NCBI GenBank assembly: GCA_000442015.1
Contig: KE561226.1
Span: 1,992-59,181, forward strand
DNA: 57,190 nucleotides
DNA from: Rozella allomycis CSF55
Lineage: Eukaryota > Rozellomycota
Direction of reading: 5' to 3'
Below are positions 46,996 to 57,190 of the stretch, piece after piece. Each line of letters begins with the position of its first letter. Position 1 is the first letter of the stretch. Under the pieces are notes generated by a model. That model searched no databases. It had not been told where the DNA came from and saw only the letters and a program-made list of their open reading frames with translations. Position numbers and translations under genes: made by a program.

Positions 46996-49741
46996 TTAAA
47001 ACAAATTAGTGATCCATTGATATATTCTGTTTTCATTTTTCTTTCTTTTAGATCTCTTTTGTTTGGTATTGGCGCTGATTATGGAGGCGTTACTTTCTTT
47101 AAATTGGTGGAAATGTTTATCCAACTCTTTCATTTGCAAAGACTGATCAACGAGAGGCTTGTAAGAAACATTCAGTGTTGAAATCAAGAATGCATATTCA
47201 TAAGCAAGTTCCTATTAGAAACCAAAAATGAATTTTACATCAAGATGGCTGTACTGACCAGATGAGCCGCCGTGCCCACTATCTTCAATTCTGAGGATTA
47301 AAAGATTTGAATCAGTTTTGTAATCACGTAACTTTGCAACAAATTTTGCTGGTTCAAAGTATGCAACTCTTGGATCATTCATTCCACCAACAACCAGCAT
47401 GTTGGGATACGCTTGGTTAGATATATTAGAGTATGGACAATAAGCTTTCATGGCATTGTAAATCTTTTTGTCTTTTGGATTGCCCCACTACAAAAATATA
47501 AAGCTATTGTTGTTACTTCTTCATATTCAAAAGCAGTCCATGGAATGGATGAATCAAACATTGTGTTAATAACATCCACAAATGGAACTTCAGTAAGAAC
47601 AGCTTTAAACAGATCTGGCCTTTGATTGACAACTGCGCCAATTAATAAGCCACCAGCAGATCTTCCATAGATTGATAACTTTTCAGTGCAAGTGTAGCCT
47701 TCTTTAATAAGAAATTCAGTGCAGCTAATAAAATCATTGAAAGTGTTTTGCTTTTTCAATAATTTGCCTTCAGAATACCAAGGCATTCCCATGTCTGCAC
47801 CCCCGCGAACATGAGCAATGGCGTAAATGAATCCACGATCAAGTAAGCTTAATCTGTTGGAGTTGAATATGGGAGAAATACATCCACCATAGGCGCCATA
47901 AGCATACAAGAGACATGGATTAGGGTTTTGTTCTTTATACAATAAATCCTATAATGATAAAGATGAATAAATACTTTTCTGTAAACAAGAGACATTGGAA
48001 TTGCAGTTCCATCAATCCCAGTAGCAAATAATCTTTTTTGAGCGTATTTAGAACGATCATAGTTGGTAACCACTTGCATGTGAACAATGGAACTAGTTTT
48101 GTCATCCATATTATAATCAATGACTTGTTTAGGATCAACAAGAGAAGTAAATGTATATCTAAGAATGTTTGACTCAAACAATGATTGTTTATTCAAATCA
48201 GCGCTTTCTTCAGCTATCGTTCCCAACCAAATTGAATAAACAAGATCAGAGAATGAAACGTAATGATAGTTTTCAAAATTATTTGAATCTGAAATATCAA
48301 TTATTCTCAAGTTTTGGAGACAATTGCTTCTTTCAAGTAAAATCAAATGTTTTTGTCTCATTTGAAGTTCTTCTATATACACAAAATCTCTATGTTCAAT
48401 TACAATTGTTCTAGACTGTTCTATTAACGGAGCCTTTACAGGAATTCTAAACAAGAAATTGTTTTTGACATTTTCATTTGAAAGAATATAAAAGAATCCA
48501 TTATGATGTTCACAAGTATAATTAACATACTTCTTTCTCGGATAAACAACAACTGGCTCTCCTTCGGGGTCATCAAAAGAAATGAACCTTGTTTCAGATG
48601 TGATTTGAGCGCTGGAATTTATAAACAAATAATTCCCATCGCATGATTTATTTAACGTTAAAAAGAACATTTCATCTTTCTCTTCCAACAGCAAAACATC
48701 TTCTGATATCATTTTTCCAATTTCATGTCTTTTCAATTGGAACGCCCTCTCAGTATCATCCAACAGCAAATAATAAACAAATCTTCCACACCGAGAAAAA
48801 TGCAATCCACCTTCAGATACATTTTCTAAAACTTCGCTTAAAACTTTTCCAGAATCCTTATTCTTAAAATAAACCGTATATCGTTCATTCCCAGCCAAAT
48901 CTACTCCATACGCAATCAAATCATTCGCTTGACAATGCCTCAAAAATCCCACATTAAAGAATGTGGTTTCATTATTCAATTCTGATGCCAATAGATTTTC
49001 ATTCAAATAAACTTGTTCAACATTGTTTGAAGAAATTCTACAATGCAGAGAATACTCTTCACCTTCAATTCTTTTGGTGTAATATGTGTATCCATCCTTT
49101 AAAGTAACTTTGGGTGATTCTTCATTTTCATCAATTCTACTGATGAATTCTTGATACAAGACCTGTTGAATTTGCATTATTTGTTTCTTACTTTTTGCAA
49201 CACTGAAGTATGAGCCATTGCTTCCTCCGAATATCTATTCTCAGATTCCAAATACTTTATCAAATCTGGATCCTCTCTATTGGTAAAATACGCATAATCG
49301 TCATTAAATGTATCCCCATGCACATTCACAATACTGGTGCTCTTCTTGACAGCCCGTGGTGGATCTATTTGCACCGGACACGCAATTTGCCCCCTTCGTC
49401 TACTTTACTCTACTCCCAGTCACTTACACAGACTCCTCCAATATCCCCTTCAATTTACACCACGAATCCAAATACGTCTCTGGCGCATTCCTAGTAAGGT
49501 TCACAATAGCACTGGCTATATCAGGCACCATCTGGATAAAATTATTGCTGCTCTTTGATACATACGCGTCCATGTTGTCTAATGTGTCCTTTTTCATGTA
49601 TTGCGTGTTTACAGGATTGAAAAGAGAAGATGCGGATAGCTTTCTTGTTAATGGGGTGCCTGGCTGTTTAGATGATATAGATGATCGGAATGTCATTTTG
49701 TATATTGGTCGGATCCAATTCACCCAGGGTCTTGAGCGCAT
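46996..49741 (-). CDS. Oligopeptidase B with N-terminal extension
   Basis: Six exons with introns of 25-29 nt give 869 residues. Catalytic residues: Ser in GRSAGG, Asp in GGMNDPRVAY, His in EDSGHGGSSG. YAYGAYGG and HVRGGADMG are typical of the prolyl oligopeptidase family (S9A), which cleaves after basic residues. The conserved part begins QIDPPRAVKKS at 49374 without a nearby ATG. A 25-nt intron (49403-49427) joins it in frame to a 105-residue frame starting at 49741, so the extension is probably real. That extension resembles nothing I know. The C-terminus has about 50 extra basic residues. Confidence 0.82.
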
Positions 49742-49800
49742 ATGCTAAATTAAGATTTGATGGAATAAATATTTCAGTTTTGTTATTCTAAAAGGTTAAG

Positions 49801-49974
49801 ATGTTCGGATTACATGACCATGAGAATAATTACCAGAATAAATCTTACGAGAATTGTTGCTTTATTAAATCGCTGATGAATAGATACTTTCTGAATCCTT
49901 TTAATATATATCTAACTACCGTCTTTCAACCATTAACGTTCAACTATACAAAATTATTCTCGGCCCTGATATAA
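49801..49974 (+). CDS. Possible upstream ORF before clathrin, 57 codons
   Basis: Begins ATG at 49801 and ends TAA at 49972-49974, 35 bp before the clathrin start and within its probable leader. The predicted peptide has no recognisable features. Listed as a possible uORF only. Confidence 0.2.
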   Translation: MFGLHDHENNYQNKSYENCCFIKSLMNRYFLNPFNIYLTTVFQPLTFNYTKLFSALI

Positions 49975-50009
49975 ATAGAGTGTCGACCCTGGACACATTT
50001 GTTGACGAT

Positions 50010-53000
50010 ATGAGTGAACGCATACCTATAATATTCAAGGAGCACTTGCAGGTAAGCTTTAAAAATATCCAAATAAAGCTCCAAAACATTGGTGTGAATG
50101 CAGCAAACATAGGCTTCAACACTTTGACTATGGAATCGGACAAGTACATTTGTATTCGCGAAAAGGTTGGCGAGCAGAACCAGTTGGTGATAATCGACAT
50201 GGGCGATGTATCCAACCCGTTGCGCCGTCCTATATCCGCTGATTCAGCGATTATGAATCCGGCATCCAAGGTGATTGCACTGAAAGGTAGATGGTTTGTT
50301 TCTGGATAATGTAGCTGGCAAGCAGTTGCAGATATTTAATTTGGAGCTCAAGGCCAAGATAAAGTCGTTCATGTTGAGCGACGATGTGGTGTTTTGGAAG
50401 TGGATTAATGTGAACACTATTGGGATGGTGACGGAGAGTGCTGTGTTTCATTGGAGCATGGAGGGGGAGAGCAATCCGGTCAAGGTGTTTGATCGGCATG
50501 CGTCGTTGAATGGGTGCCAGATTATCAATTATAGGACGAATGAGGAGGGCAGCTGGATGTTCTTGGTGGGGATATCTGCGCAACAGGGAAGAGTTGTTGG
50601 ATCGGTGCAGTTGTATTCAAAGGAGAGGAGTGTGTCGCAGCCTATTGAGGGACATGCTGCGGCCTTTGCAGAGATAAAGTTGGATGGCGCGATGTATCCT
50701 ACAAAGTTGTTTACGTTTGCGGTGAGAAGTCAGATGGGTGCAAAGGTAATTGAGTGGGTGTGGTTAGAGTAGCTTCATTTAATTGAGATTGATCACAAGG
50801 AGGGGAATCCTGTGTTTGCCAAGAAGAATGTTGATATATTTTTCCCGCCCGAGGCTGTGAATGATTTTCCAGTTTCGATGCAAGTTTCAAGCAAATACAA
50901 TGTGATATTTTTAGTTACTAAATATGGTTTTTTGCATATTTATGATGTTGAGAGTGGAATGTGTTTGTATATGAACAGGATATCAGCTGATACGATATTT
51001 GTGACTGCAGATTATGAGACTACGAGTGGGATGATTGGAGTGAATAGAAAGGGGCAAGTAACGATTAATGGTTGAAAAGAAAGGTGTTGTCTGTGAGTAT
51101 TGATGAGCAAAACATTGTGCCATATATTTTGCAGCAGATGAATAATCCCGAGTTGGCTATAAGAATAGCATCTAGAAATAATTTGCCTGGTGCTGATGAA
51201 TTGTATGTTGGTAGATTTAATCAGCTTGTTCAAATGGGAAATATGTCAGAGGCTGCCAAAGTAGCTGCAACGTCACCAAAGGTATAGAATGATTTGTGTT
51301 TGGAATCAAGGGGATATTGAGAACTCCACAAACAATAGAAAAGTTTAAGCAAATGCAGGTAAGAATGTAGATATGGATTGAGAGGTGCAACCGGGACAAG
51401 TTCCGCCAATTTTGCAATACTTTGGAATATTGTTAGAAAAGGGAGATTTGAACAAGTATGAATCTATTGAGCTAGCGAGACCTGTGTTGATGCAAGGGAA
51501 GAAGCAGTTGTTGGAGAAATGGTTGAAAGAGAATAAGTTGGAGTGTAGTGAAGAGTTGGGAGACATTGTGAAGCAGCAAGATGTGATGTTGAGTTTGAGT
51601 GTTTATTTGAGGGCGAACATCCCACATAAAGTGATTCAGTGTTTTGCAGAGACTGGACAGTTTAATAAGATTGTGTTGTATGCCAAGAAAGTTGGGTATC
51701 AGCCAGACTATTTATTCTTGCTGCAAACTATTTTGAGAGTGAATGGAGAAAAGGGAGTAGAATTTGCGCAAGAGTTGGTTAAGAGTGAAGGAGGCCCATT
51801 GTTGACTTTGGAGCAAATAACTGAATGTTTTATTACAGCTGGTATGGTTCAGCAACTGACAGCGTTTTTATTGGAAGCATTGAAGGAGAATAAACCAGAG
51901 CAAGGTGGATTGCAAACTAGGTTGATAGAGATGAATTTGATGCAAGCGCCGCAAGTAGCAGATGCTATATTGGGCAATCAAATGTTTAGTCATTATGATA
52001 AGAACAGTGTAGCTCAGATGTGTGAAAAGGTTGGATTGTATCAAAGAGCGTTGGAACATTATACTGACATTTATGATATAAAGAGGACAATAGTGCATAC
52101 ACATTTGTTGAATCCAGAAGTAAAATGATTTGAGTGAGATGATTGTAGTGGGTAGTTGGGTTTTTTGGCAAGTTGTCAGTTGAGCAGAGTATGGAATGTT
52201 TGAAAGAAATGTTGAATAACAATATAAGACAGAATCTGCAGATTGTGATTCAAGTTGCAACTAAATATTCAGATTTAATTGGAGCACAAAATTTGATTGA
52301 ATTGTTTGAATCATTCAAGAGTTATGAAGGTAAGATTGATTTAATTTAATTTGTTATTAGGATTGTATTATTATTTGGGATCTATTGTGAATTTTAGCCA
52401 AGATGGGAATGTGCATTTCAAGTATATCCAAGCAGCGTGTAGAACAGGACAGATGAAGGAAGTTGAAAGGATTTGCCGGGAGAGTGGAGTGATTGATGGA
52501 GAAAAAGTGAAGAATTATTTAAAGGAAGCGAAACTGAATGACCAATTGCCATTGATTATCGTTTGTGATCGATTTAATTTTGTGCATGATTTGGTATTGT
52601 ACCTTTATAAGAACAATCTACCTAAATATATTGAAATTTATGTGCAAAAGGTGAATCCAAGTAGAACTCCAGCAGTTATAGGAGCATTGTTGGATGTTGA
52701 TTGTGAAGAGAATATAATAAAGTCATTGTTGATGAGTGTGAGAGGGAATATTCCTATTGATGAATTGTGTACTCAAGTGGAGCAAAGAAATAGATTAAAA
52801 GTAAATTGTTAATGAGTAAGAAAAGAGATTATATTGCCATTCTTGGAGATGAAGATAAAGGAGGGAACTAGTGACCAGAATGTGTATAATGGGATTGCCA
52901 AGATTTACATTGATAGCAACAATAATCCTGAATCATTCTTAAAAGAAAACAAGGTAATGCAATTTATATTTTAATATAGGTAATGATAAAGTAAACTCCC

Positions 53001-55690
53001 AGATTAGATGTATGATCCATTGGTGGTTGGAAAGTATTGTGAAAAGAGAGATCCCTATTTGGCATTTATAGCATATGAACAAGGGAGATGTGACAAGGAA
53101 GTTATTAAAATAACAAATGAGAATCAAATGTTTAAACACCAAGCAAGATATTTGGTAAAGAGAAGAGATATTGAATTGTGGATGAGTGTGTTGATTGATA
53201 ATCCCTTCAAGAGAGAATTGATAGATCAAGTAGAATAAATAGATTGAATTTAAAAGGTTGTAGGAATAGCGTTGCCAGAAACACAAGATCCAGAAGATGT
53301 GTCAGTTACTGTTAAAGCGTTTATGAATGCAGAATTGCCAAATGAGTTGATTGAATTATTAGAAAAGATTGTTTTGGAATCATCAGTGTTTAGTGATAAT
53401 AGAAATCTGCAGAATTTGTTGATATTGACTGCGATTCAAGCTAATCCAACTAAAGTGTTGGAGTTTGTGCAGAGATTGGACAACTATGATGGGCCAGATA
53501 TAGCCAATATAGCAGTTGGAAATGGATTGTATGAAGAAGCATTCATCATCTACAAGAAATACAATATTTATGAGAATGCAATTAGAGTGTTGATTGAGAA
53601 TATAAAGAATGTAGAGAGGGGACAGGAATATGCGAATCAAGTTGATCAATCCATTGTGTGGTCTATCTTGGCAAAGGCGCAGTTGGAAGAAAAGAGAATT
53701 AAAGAGAGTGTTGAATCTTATTTGAAAGCGAGTGATGCTTCTAATTATGAGCAAGTGTTGAGTGTGTTGAAAGAGATTGGAGAATATGAACAATTGATTA
53801 AATATCTGAGAATGGCTAAAACAAAGAGCAGAGAATCTATTATTGAATCAGAATTACTCTACTGTTTAGCCATGACAAATAGAATTGCTGAAATTGAAGA
53901 ATTTTTATCAAATACAAATATAGCTAATGTGGAAATGGTTGGAGATCGATTATATGAACAAGAAATGTATCTTCCTGCTAAAATATTGTTTAATTCAATT
54001 TCCAACTATGCTAAATTAGCGTCAACGTTGGTTCATTTGAAAGAGTACCAGCAGGCTGTTGAGTGTGCTAGAAAAGCTAATAGTACAAGGTTAGTTTAAT
54101 TGATTGTTTAAATTTGTAGAGTTTGGAACCAGGTTATTGTTGCTTGTATTGAAATGAAAGAGTTTAGATTGGCTCAGATCTGTGGGTTGAATTTGATTGT
54201 GCATGCGGAAGAATTGTCTGTTGTTATAAAGTTGTATGAGCAGAATGGATTTATTGAAGAATTAACGAATCTATTAGAAAGTGGACTAGGTAATTAATAG
54301 TAGTTATATGTTAAATAGGTAATTGATAGTACCTCTCTCTATAATGTTAGGTAATTACTTTCAACTTCACTAACTCATAGGTATGGAAAGAGCTCATATG
54401 GGGTTGTTTACAGAGTTGGCGATTGTTTATTCAAAATATAAACCAGAAAGATTGATGGATCATTTGAAATTGTATTATTCAAGAATCAATATACCCAAAG
54501 TTATTAAATCAGTTGAATTGGCACACATGTGGCAAGAATTAGTATTTCTGTACATCCATTATGAAGAATTTGACAATGCAGCACTTTCAATAATAAAATA
54601 TTCAGCAGACGCTTGGGATCATGATCAATTTAAAAATGTTTTATTAAAAGTTTCGAATTCTGACATTTTCTACAAGGTAAATTCTGTTAAGATATAAGAG
54701 AAAAAGAGTTTGAATTTCTATTTGAATGAACATCCATTATTGTTGAATGATTTATTAAATTCAATCAGCCAAAAGATTGATTACACAAGGCTAGTTCAAA
54801 TATTTCAAAAGAATAATCATCTTCCATTAATCAAACCATTTCTACAAACAATTCAACAAGTAAACTTTTGAATTTTGAATTTTAAAGATTAATAATCCAA
54901 CTGTTAACATGGCATTCAATCAACTATTAATAGATGAAGAAGATTACAACGCTTTAAGAATCTCTATTGACTCTTTTGAAAACTTTGATTCTATTTCATT
55001 GGCTGTTTCTCTAGAAAATCATCCATTAATTGAATTTAGAAGAATTTCTGCTTATTTATACAAAAAGAATAAGAGATACAAGCAATCTGTTACTCTGTCA
55101 AAGAAGGATTTGTTGTTCAAAGATGCAATGGAAACAGCTGCAGAGTCTAGAGACTATGAGACGGCTGAAGAGTTGTTGAAATATTTTGTCAAGAATAACA
55201 AAAAGGTACGTGAAAAGTTTAAATGTTATATTAGGTAAAGTTGTTTAATTGTATTTATAATAGGTAAAGTTGTTTAATTGTTTATAATAATAGGTAATCA
55301 AAGTATTTAATCACTTCAAAATAGGAATATTTTAGTGCTTGTCTTTATATCTGCTATGATTTGTTAAGACCTGACGTTGTTATGGAATTGTCTTGGAGAT
55401 TCGGTTTAATGGACTTTGCTATGCCATTCATGTGTCAAACTATGCGTGAGTACATGACAAAGGTATTTCATTCAATTCATCCATCAGTAGATTGAAACAT
55501 TAGAGAAACACAACAATGAACGAAATCAAAAAGAAGAAGAAGCTGAAAAAAGAGCCATTGACAATTCAATCATCAGAGGTACTCTTTTAACTAATTTATT
55601 TCTATAGGTGCTCCTTTGATGCTTACTAATGGTCCTGTATCAATTCCAAACACTTCTCAAGCTCAAATGCCATTCATCCCTCAATGGTAA
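50010..55690 (+). CDS. CHC1: Clathrin heavy chain
   Basis: Eighteen intron sites. Removing all intron bases (686) leaves 1665 codons, 1664 residues, close to the usual 1675. Landmarks: [19 protein letters not shown] in the N-terminal propeller (1-330), [20 protein letters not shown] in the arm, LERAHMG-type [22 protein letters not shown] and the C-terminal PLMLTNGP. Single introns are 26-31 nt. The first (50052-50078, 27 nt) has no stop. Three sites hold tandem arrays (52954-53007, 54290-54380, 55206-55324). Clathrin forms the coat of endocytic and trans-Golgi vesicles. Confidence 0.96.
52954..53007 (+). repeat. Two-unit tandem intron array in clathrin
   Basis: Units 52954-52979 (26 nt) and 52980-53007 (28 nt) each begin GTAATG and end AG with no base between. 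They interrupt the frame between KENK and [10 protein letters not shown]. Together they remove 54 nt. Confidence 0.85.
54290..54380 (+). repeat. Three-unit tandem intron array in clathrin
   Basis: Units 54290-54318 (29 nt), 54319-54350 (32 nt) and 54351-54380 (30 nt) all begin GTAATT and end TAG. Units one and two share about 13 starting bases (one mismatch). Removing all 91 nt joins LLESGLG to MERAHMG in frame. Confidence 0.88.
55206..55324 (+). repeat. Four-unit tandem intron array in clathrin
   Basis: Units 55206-55234 (29), 55235-55263 (29), 55264-55293 (30) and 55294-55324 (31 nt). Each starts GTA and ends ATTAG or ATAG, with AG directly next to GT at every boundary. Units two and three share their first 18 bases and differ only by a small indel. 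Removing all 119 nt joins NNKK to EYFSACLY in frame. Confidence 0.92.
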
Positions 55691-55767
55691 TAAATGGTTA
55701 AAGATTTTAAACTATTCAAATATTTCATACTATCAATTTCACTTGGAATGATCACATTTAAATTTGT

Positions 55768-56897
55768 TTATTTTTTACTACTCCAAAAGTGCTTGATAAC
55801 ATCAGTCAAAGTAACAACACCAATCAACTTTCTATCTTCATCAATAATCCACACCCTATGAGACTTTGTCGCTATAATCTTTCTCATAGCAAACCCTAGT
55901 GATGACTTTAACGTCACCTCAAACACTGGGAATCTATCCTTGCCTTCATTCTGCAATCCCTCCTGCGTCAACACCAACGACACAAAATGTGAACACGTTT
56001 GCCATAATCTCGAATATCTATTTTGCTTCAATATATACTATTCAATCATTAACATCCCACTTACCTTGATATCCGTCATTGATATATTCCCAACAAGCGA
56101 TTCACCACTACCAGCATCAACAACCGCAACCGAAGATATCCCCTTGGCACTCATCAAACTCAAAGCTTCAAGCACCGGAGCCTCACTATTCACCGAAATC
56201 ACAGGATTATTTCCAAATCCCAGCTCTCCAAGCGTCTTTGACGCAAACGCATTCAACTCTGGTTGCTACTCTACAATCATCCCTCCAATTACCTACCATC
56301 CTCAACCACTACACCTCTTACCTTCATCAACAGTCCCGCCAGATACTTGACCACATCAGTCTGCGACAACACACCCACAACCTCGCCATCCCTCATCACA
56401 TTCAGCCGATGCACACCCTTCCCACTCGCCAGTATCTCCGCAGCCTCTTTCAACGGCGCATCAGCACTAACACTATAAAACGGATTCTTCTTTGACAAGT
56501 CTACTCTACACTCCACCAATCCCATACCAGCAGCCACACGCATCGACATCTTATTCACATCCATCGTAATCGCCTTGCGCACCACATCCCTAATATCCAT
56601 CGTCTCGTCTTCAGGCACCCGCTCAAGCTCCCGGTGCTTGAAAACCATCAACACATAGTCCGCAATGTCGCGGTAGTCGAACATTCCAACATACTTTTTT
56701 AAGGCGGAATCGTACACCGGCGCAGACGATATCTTGTGGCTCACAAGAACCTGGAATTTATATAGTGTTTGGTTACCTAGCTCAGTTAAAATTGATGGAC
56801 GTACCTCACAACCGTCTTCAATGGAATGGTCCGCATCGATTATTACTACCTTTTGGGAGGAAACTAGCTCGGAACATTGGATGTGCCACAAATCCAT
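55768..56897 (-). CDS. SNF4: AMPK gamma / SNF4-like CBS protein
   Basis: Four CBS motifs in 330 residues after removing introns: SSAPVYDSALKKYVGMFDY, then KGVHRLNVMRDGEVVG, then ISSVAVVDAGSG, and SHRVWIIDEDRKLIGVV. This is the energy-sensing subunit of SNF1/AMPK, binding AMP, ADP and ATP. Introns: two-unit arrays at 56751-56804 and 56266-56321 and a 27-nt intron at 56038-56064. The first array is 54 nt with no stop and so reads through in the raw frame. The start at 56897 gives a short N-terminus before CBS1. Confidence 0.85.
56266..56321 (-). repeat. Two-unit tandem intron array in SNF4
   Basis: On the minus strand unit one is 56321-56293 (29 nt, starts GTAAGAGG) and unit two is 56292-56266 (27 nt, starts GTAATTGG). 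AG and GT abut between them. Removing both joins LAGLLMK to QPELNAF in frame. A shorter end for unit two would give a frame shift. Confidence 0.8.
56751..56804 (-). repeat. Two-unit tandem intron array in SNF4 (first site)
   Basis: On the minus strand unit one is 56804-56777 (28 nt, starts GTACGTCC) and unit two is 56776-56751 (26 nt, starts GTAACCAA). The pair is 54 nt with no stop, so the raw frame reads through it, but the family alignment (IEDGCE joined to VLVSHKISSAPV) needs both removed. Confidence 0.75.
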
Positions 56898-57190
56898 TTT
56901 TGGTTTACGAAATTTGGAAATTTGGGATTGCTAGGTGGAGAATTTAGTTAGGATTATTTTAAAATCCGTTCTTTTGTGAGTTGGCGCATTTCTCCTGTCT
57001 TTTGAATATACTATATTAAAGGCATTTTTACTTGAATATCCATTCAATGATAAACGCAGCTATAGTCAACGAGGCGTCAAGGATATGAAGTAATTACTAT
57101 CGTTTTCAATCATTTGTAAGTTTTCCCAAAGATACCTTGGAGTACATTAATACATTTATTCATTTTTTGAAGATTGCTATGAAGTTTTGG
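56898..57190. other. Window end upstream of SNF4
   Basis: AT-rich, probably the SNF4 promoter. A 13-codon frame from ATG near 57049 ends quickly. Nothing else seen. Confidence 0.4.

Noticed and set aside
55206-55324. Simple AT-rich tandem repeat or microsatellite in clathrin
   Set aside because: Units differ in sequence inside but always keep GT at the start and AG at the end and the local intron length, and the protein is restored only if the full block is removed. A plain repeat would not preserve splice signals.

Overview
The window is nuclear DNA from an AT-rich, gene-dense eukaryote. Gene content points to an early-diverging opisthokont, most like a Rozella-type (Cryptomycota) parasite; the taxon is inference. 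Supporting signs are a fungal Ypd1-type phosphotransfer protein, a metazoan-type RNF32 (RING-IQ-RING) protein, an ADAM-like metallopeptidase, several unrecognised signal-peptide proteins, and opisthokont core genes with standard stop codons. Genes sit 20-400 bp apart on both strands, and almost all are broken by introns of only 25-32 nt with GT...AG ends. I assigned about 80 such introns from homology and reading-frame continuity.

Region 1 (1-12557) is a fragmented assembly. Eleven single N characters each sit between two near-identical copies of the same 100-600 bp, which looks like unmerged allelic contig ends. It carries a DNAJC25-like gene fragment, a mitochondrial NAD/folate-type carrier, a small unknown gene, an ADAM-like secreted metallopeptidase, a type II membrane protein with a glycosyltransferase-like C-terminus, and DDB1 (to 13418).

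Region 2 (13442-24306) holds QCR7 of complex III, a coiled-coil gene, a RUN-domain gene, alanyl-tRNA synthetase with a possible mitochondrial alternative start, three adjacent same-strand secreted proteins (effector candidates), and the COPII GTPase SAR1.

Region 3 (24380-35586) holds the ribosome-biogenesis factor URB1, a Golgi-type glycosyltransferase, another secreted protein, a NEK kinase, syntaxin-18, a cyclic-nucleotide-binding protein and cofilin.

Region 4 (35684-46959) holds VPS52, Ypd1, a DUF1275 membrane protein, RPS23, a double cyclic-nucleotide-binding protein, mitochondrial uS19, a POLE3-like histone-fold protein, ARPC5, a USP deubiquitinase with a broken frame, and RNF32. Region 5 (46996-56897) holds oligopeptidase B with an N-terminal extension, the clathrin heavy chain, and an SNF4/AMPK-gamma protein.

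The genes are mostly housekeeping. They cluster in vesicle traffic (SAR1, syntaxin-18, VPS52, clathrin, RUN) and actin turnover (cofilin, ARPC5), but nothing suggests operon-like organisation.

The most unusual signal is intronic. In clathrin and SNF4, and possibly the POLE3 gene, several complete mini-introns lie head to tail with no exon between them (AG directly followed by GT): arrays of two, three and four units, some nearly identical in sequence. Removing each whole array restores proteins of 1664 and 330 residues. These look like tandemly duplicated introns that create recursive-splicing junctions.
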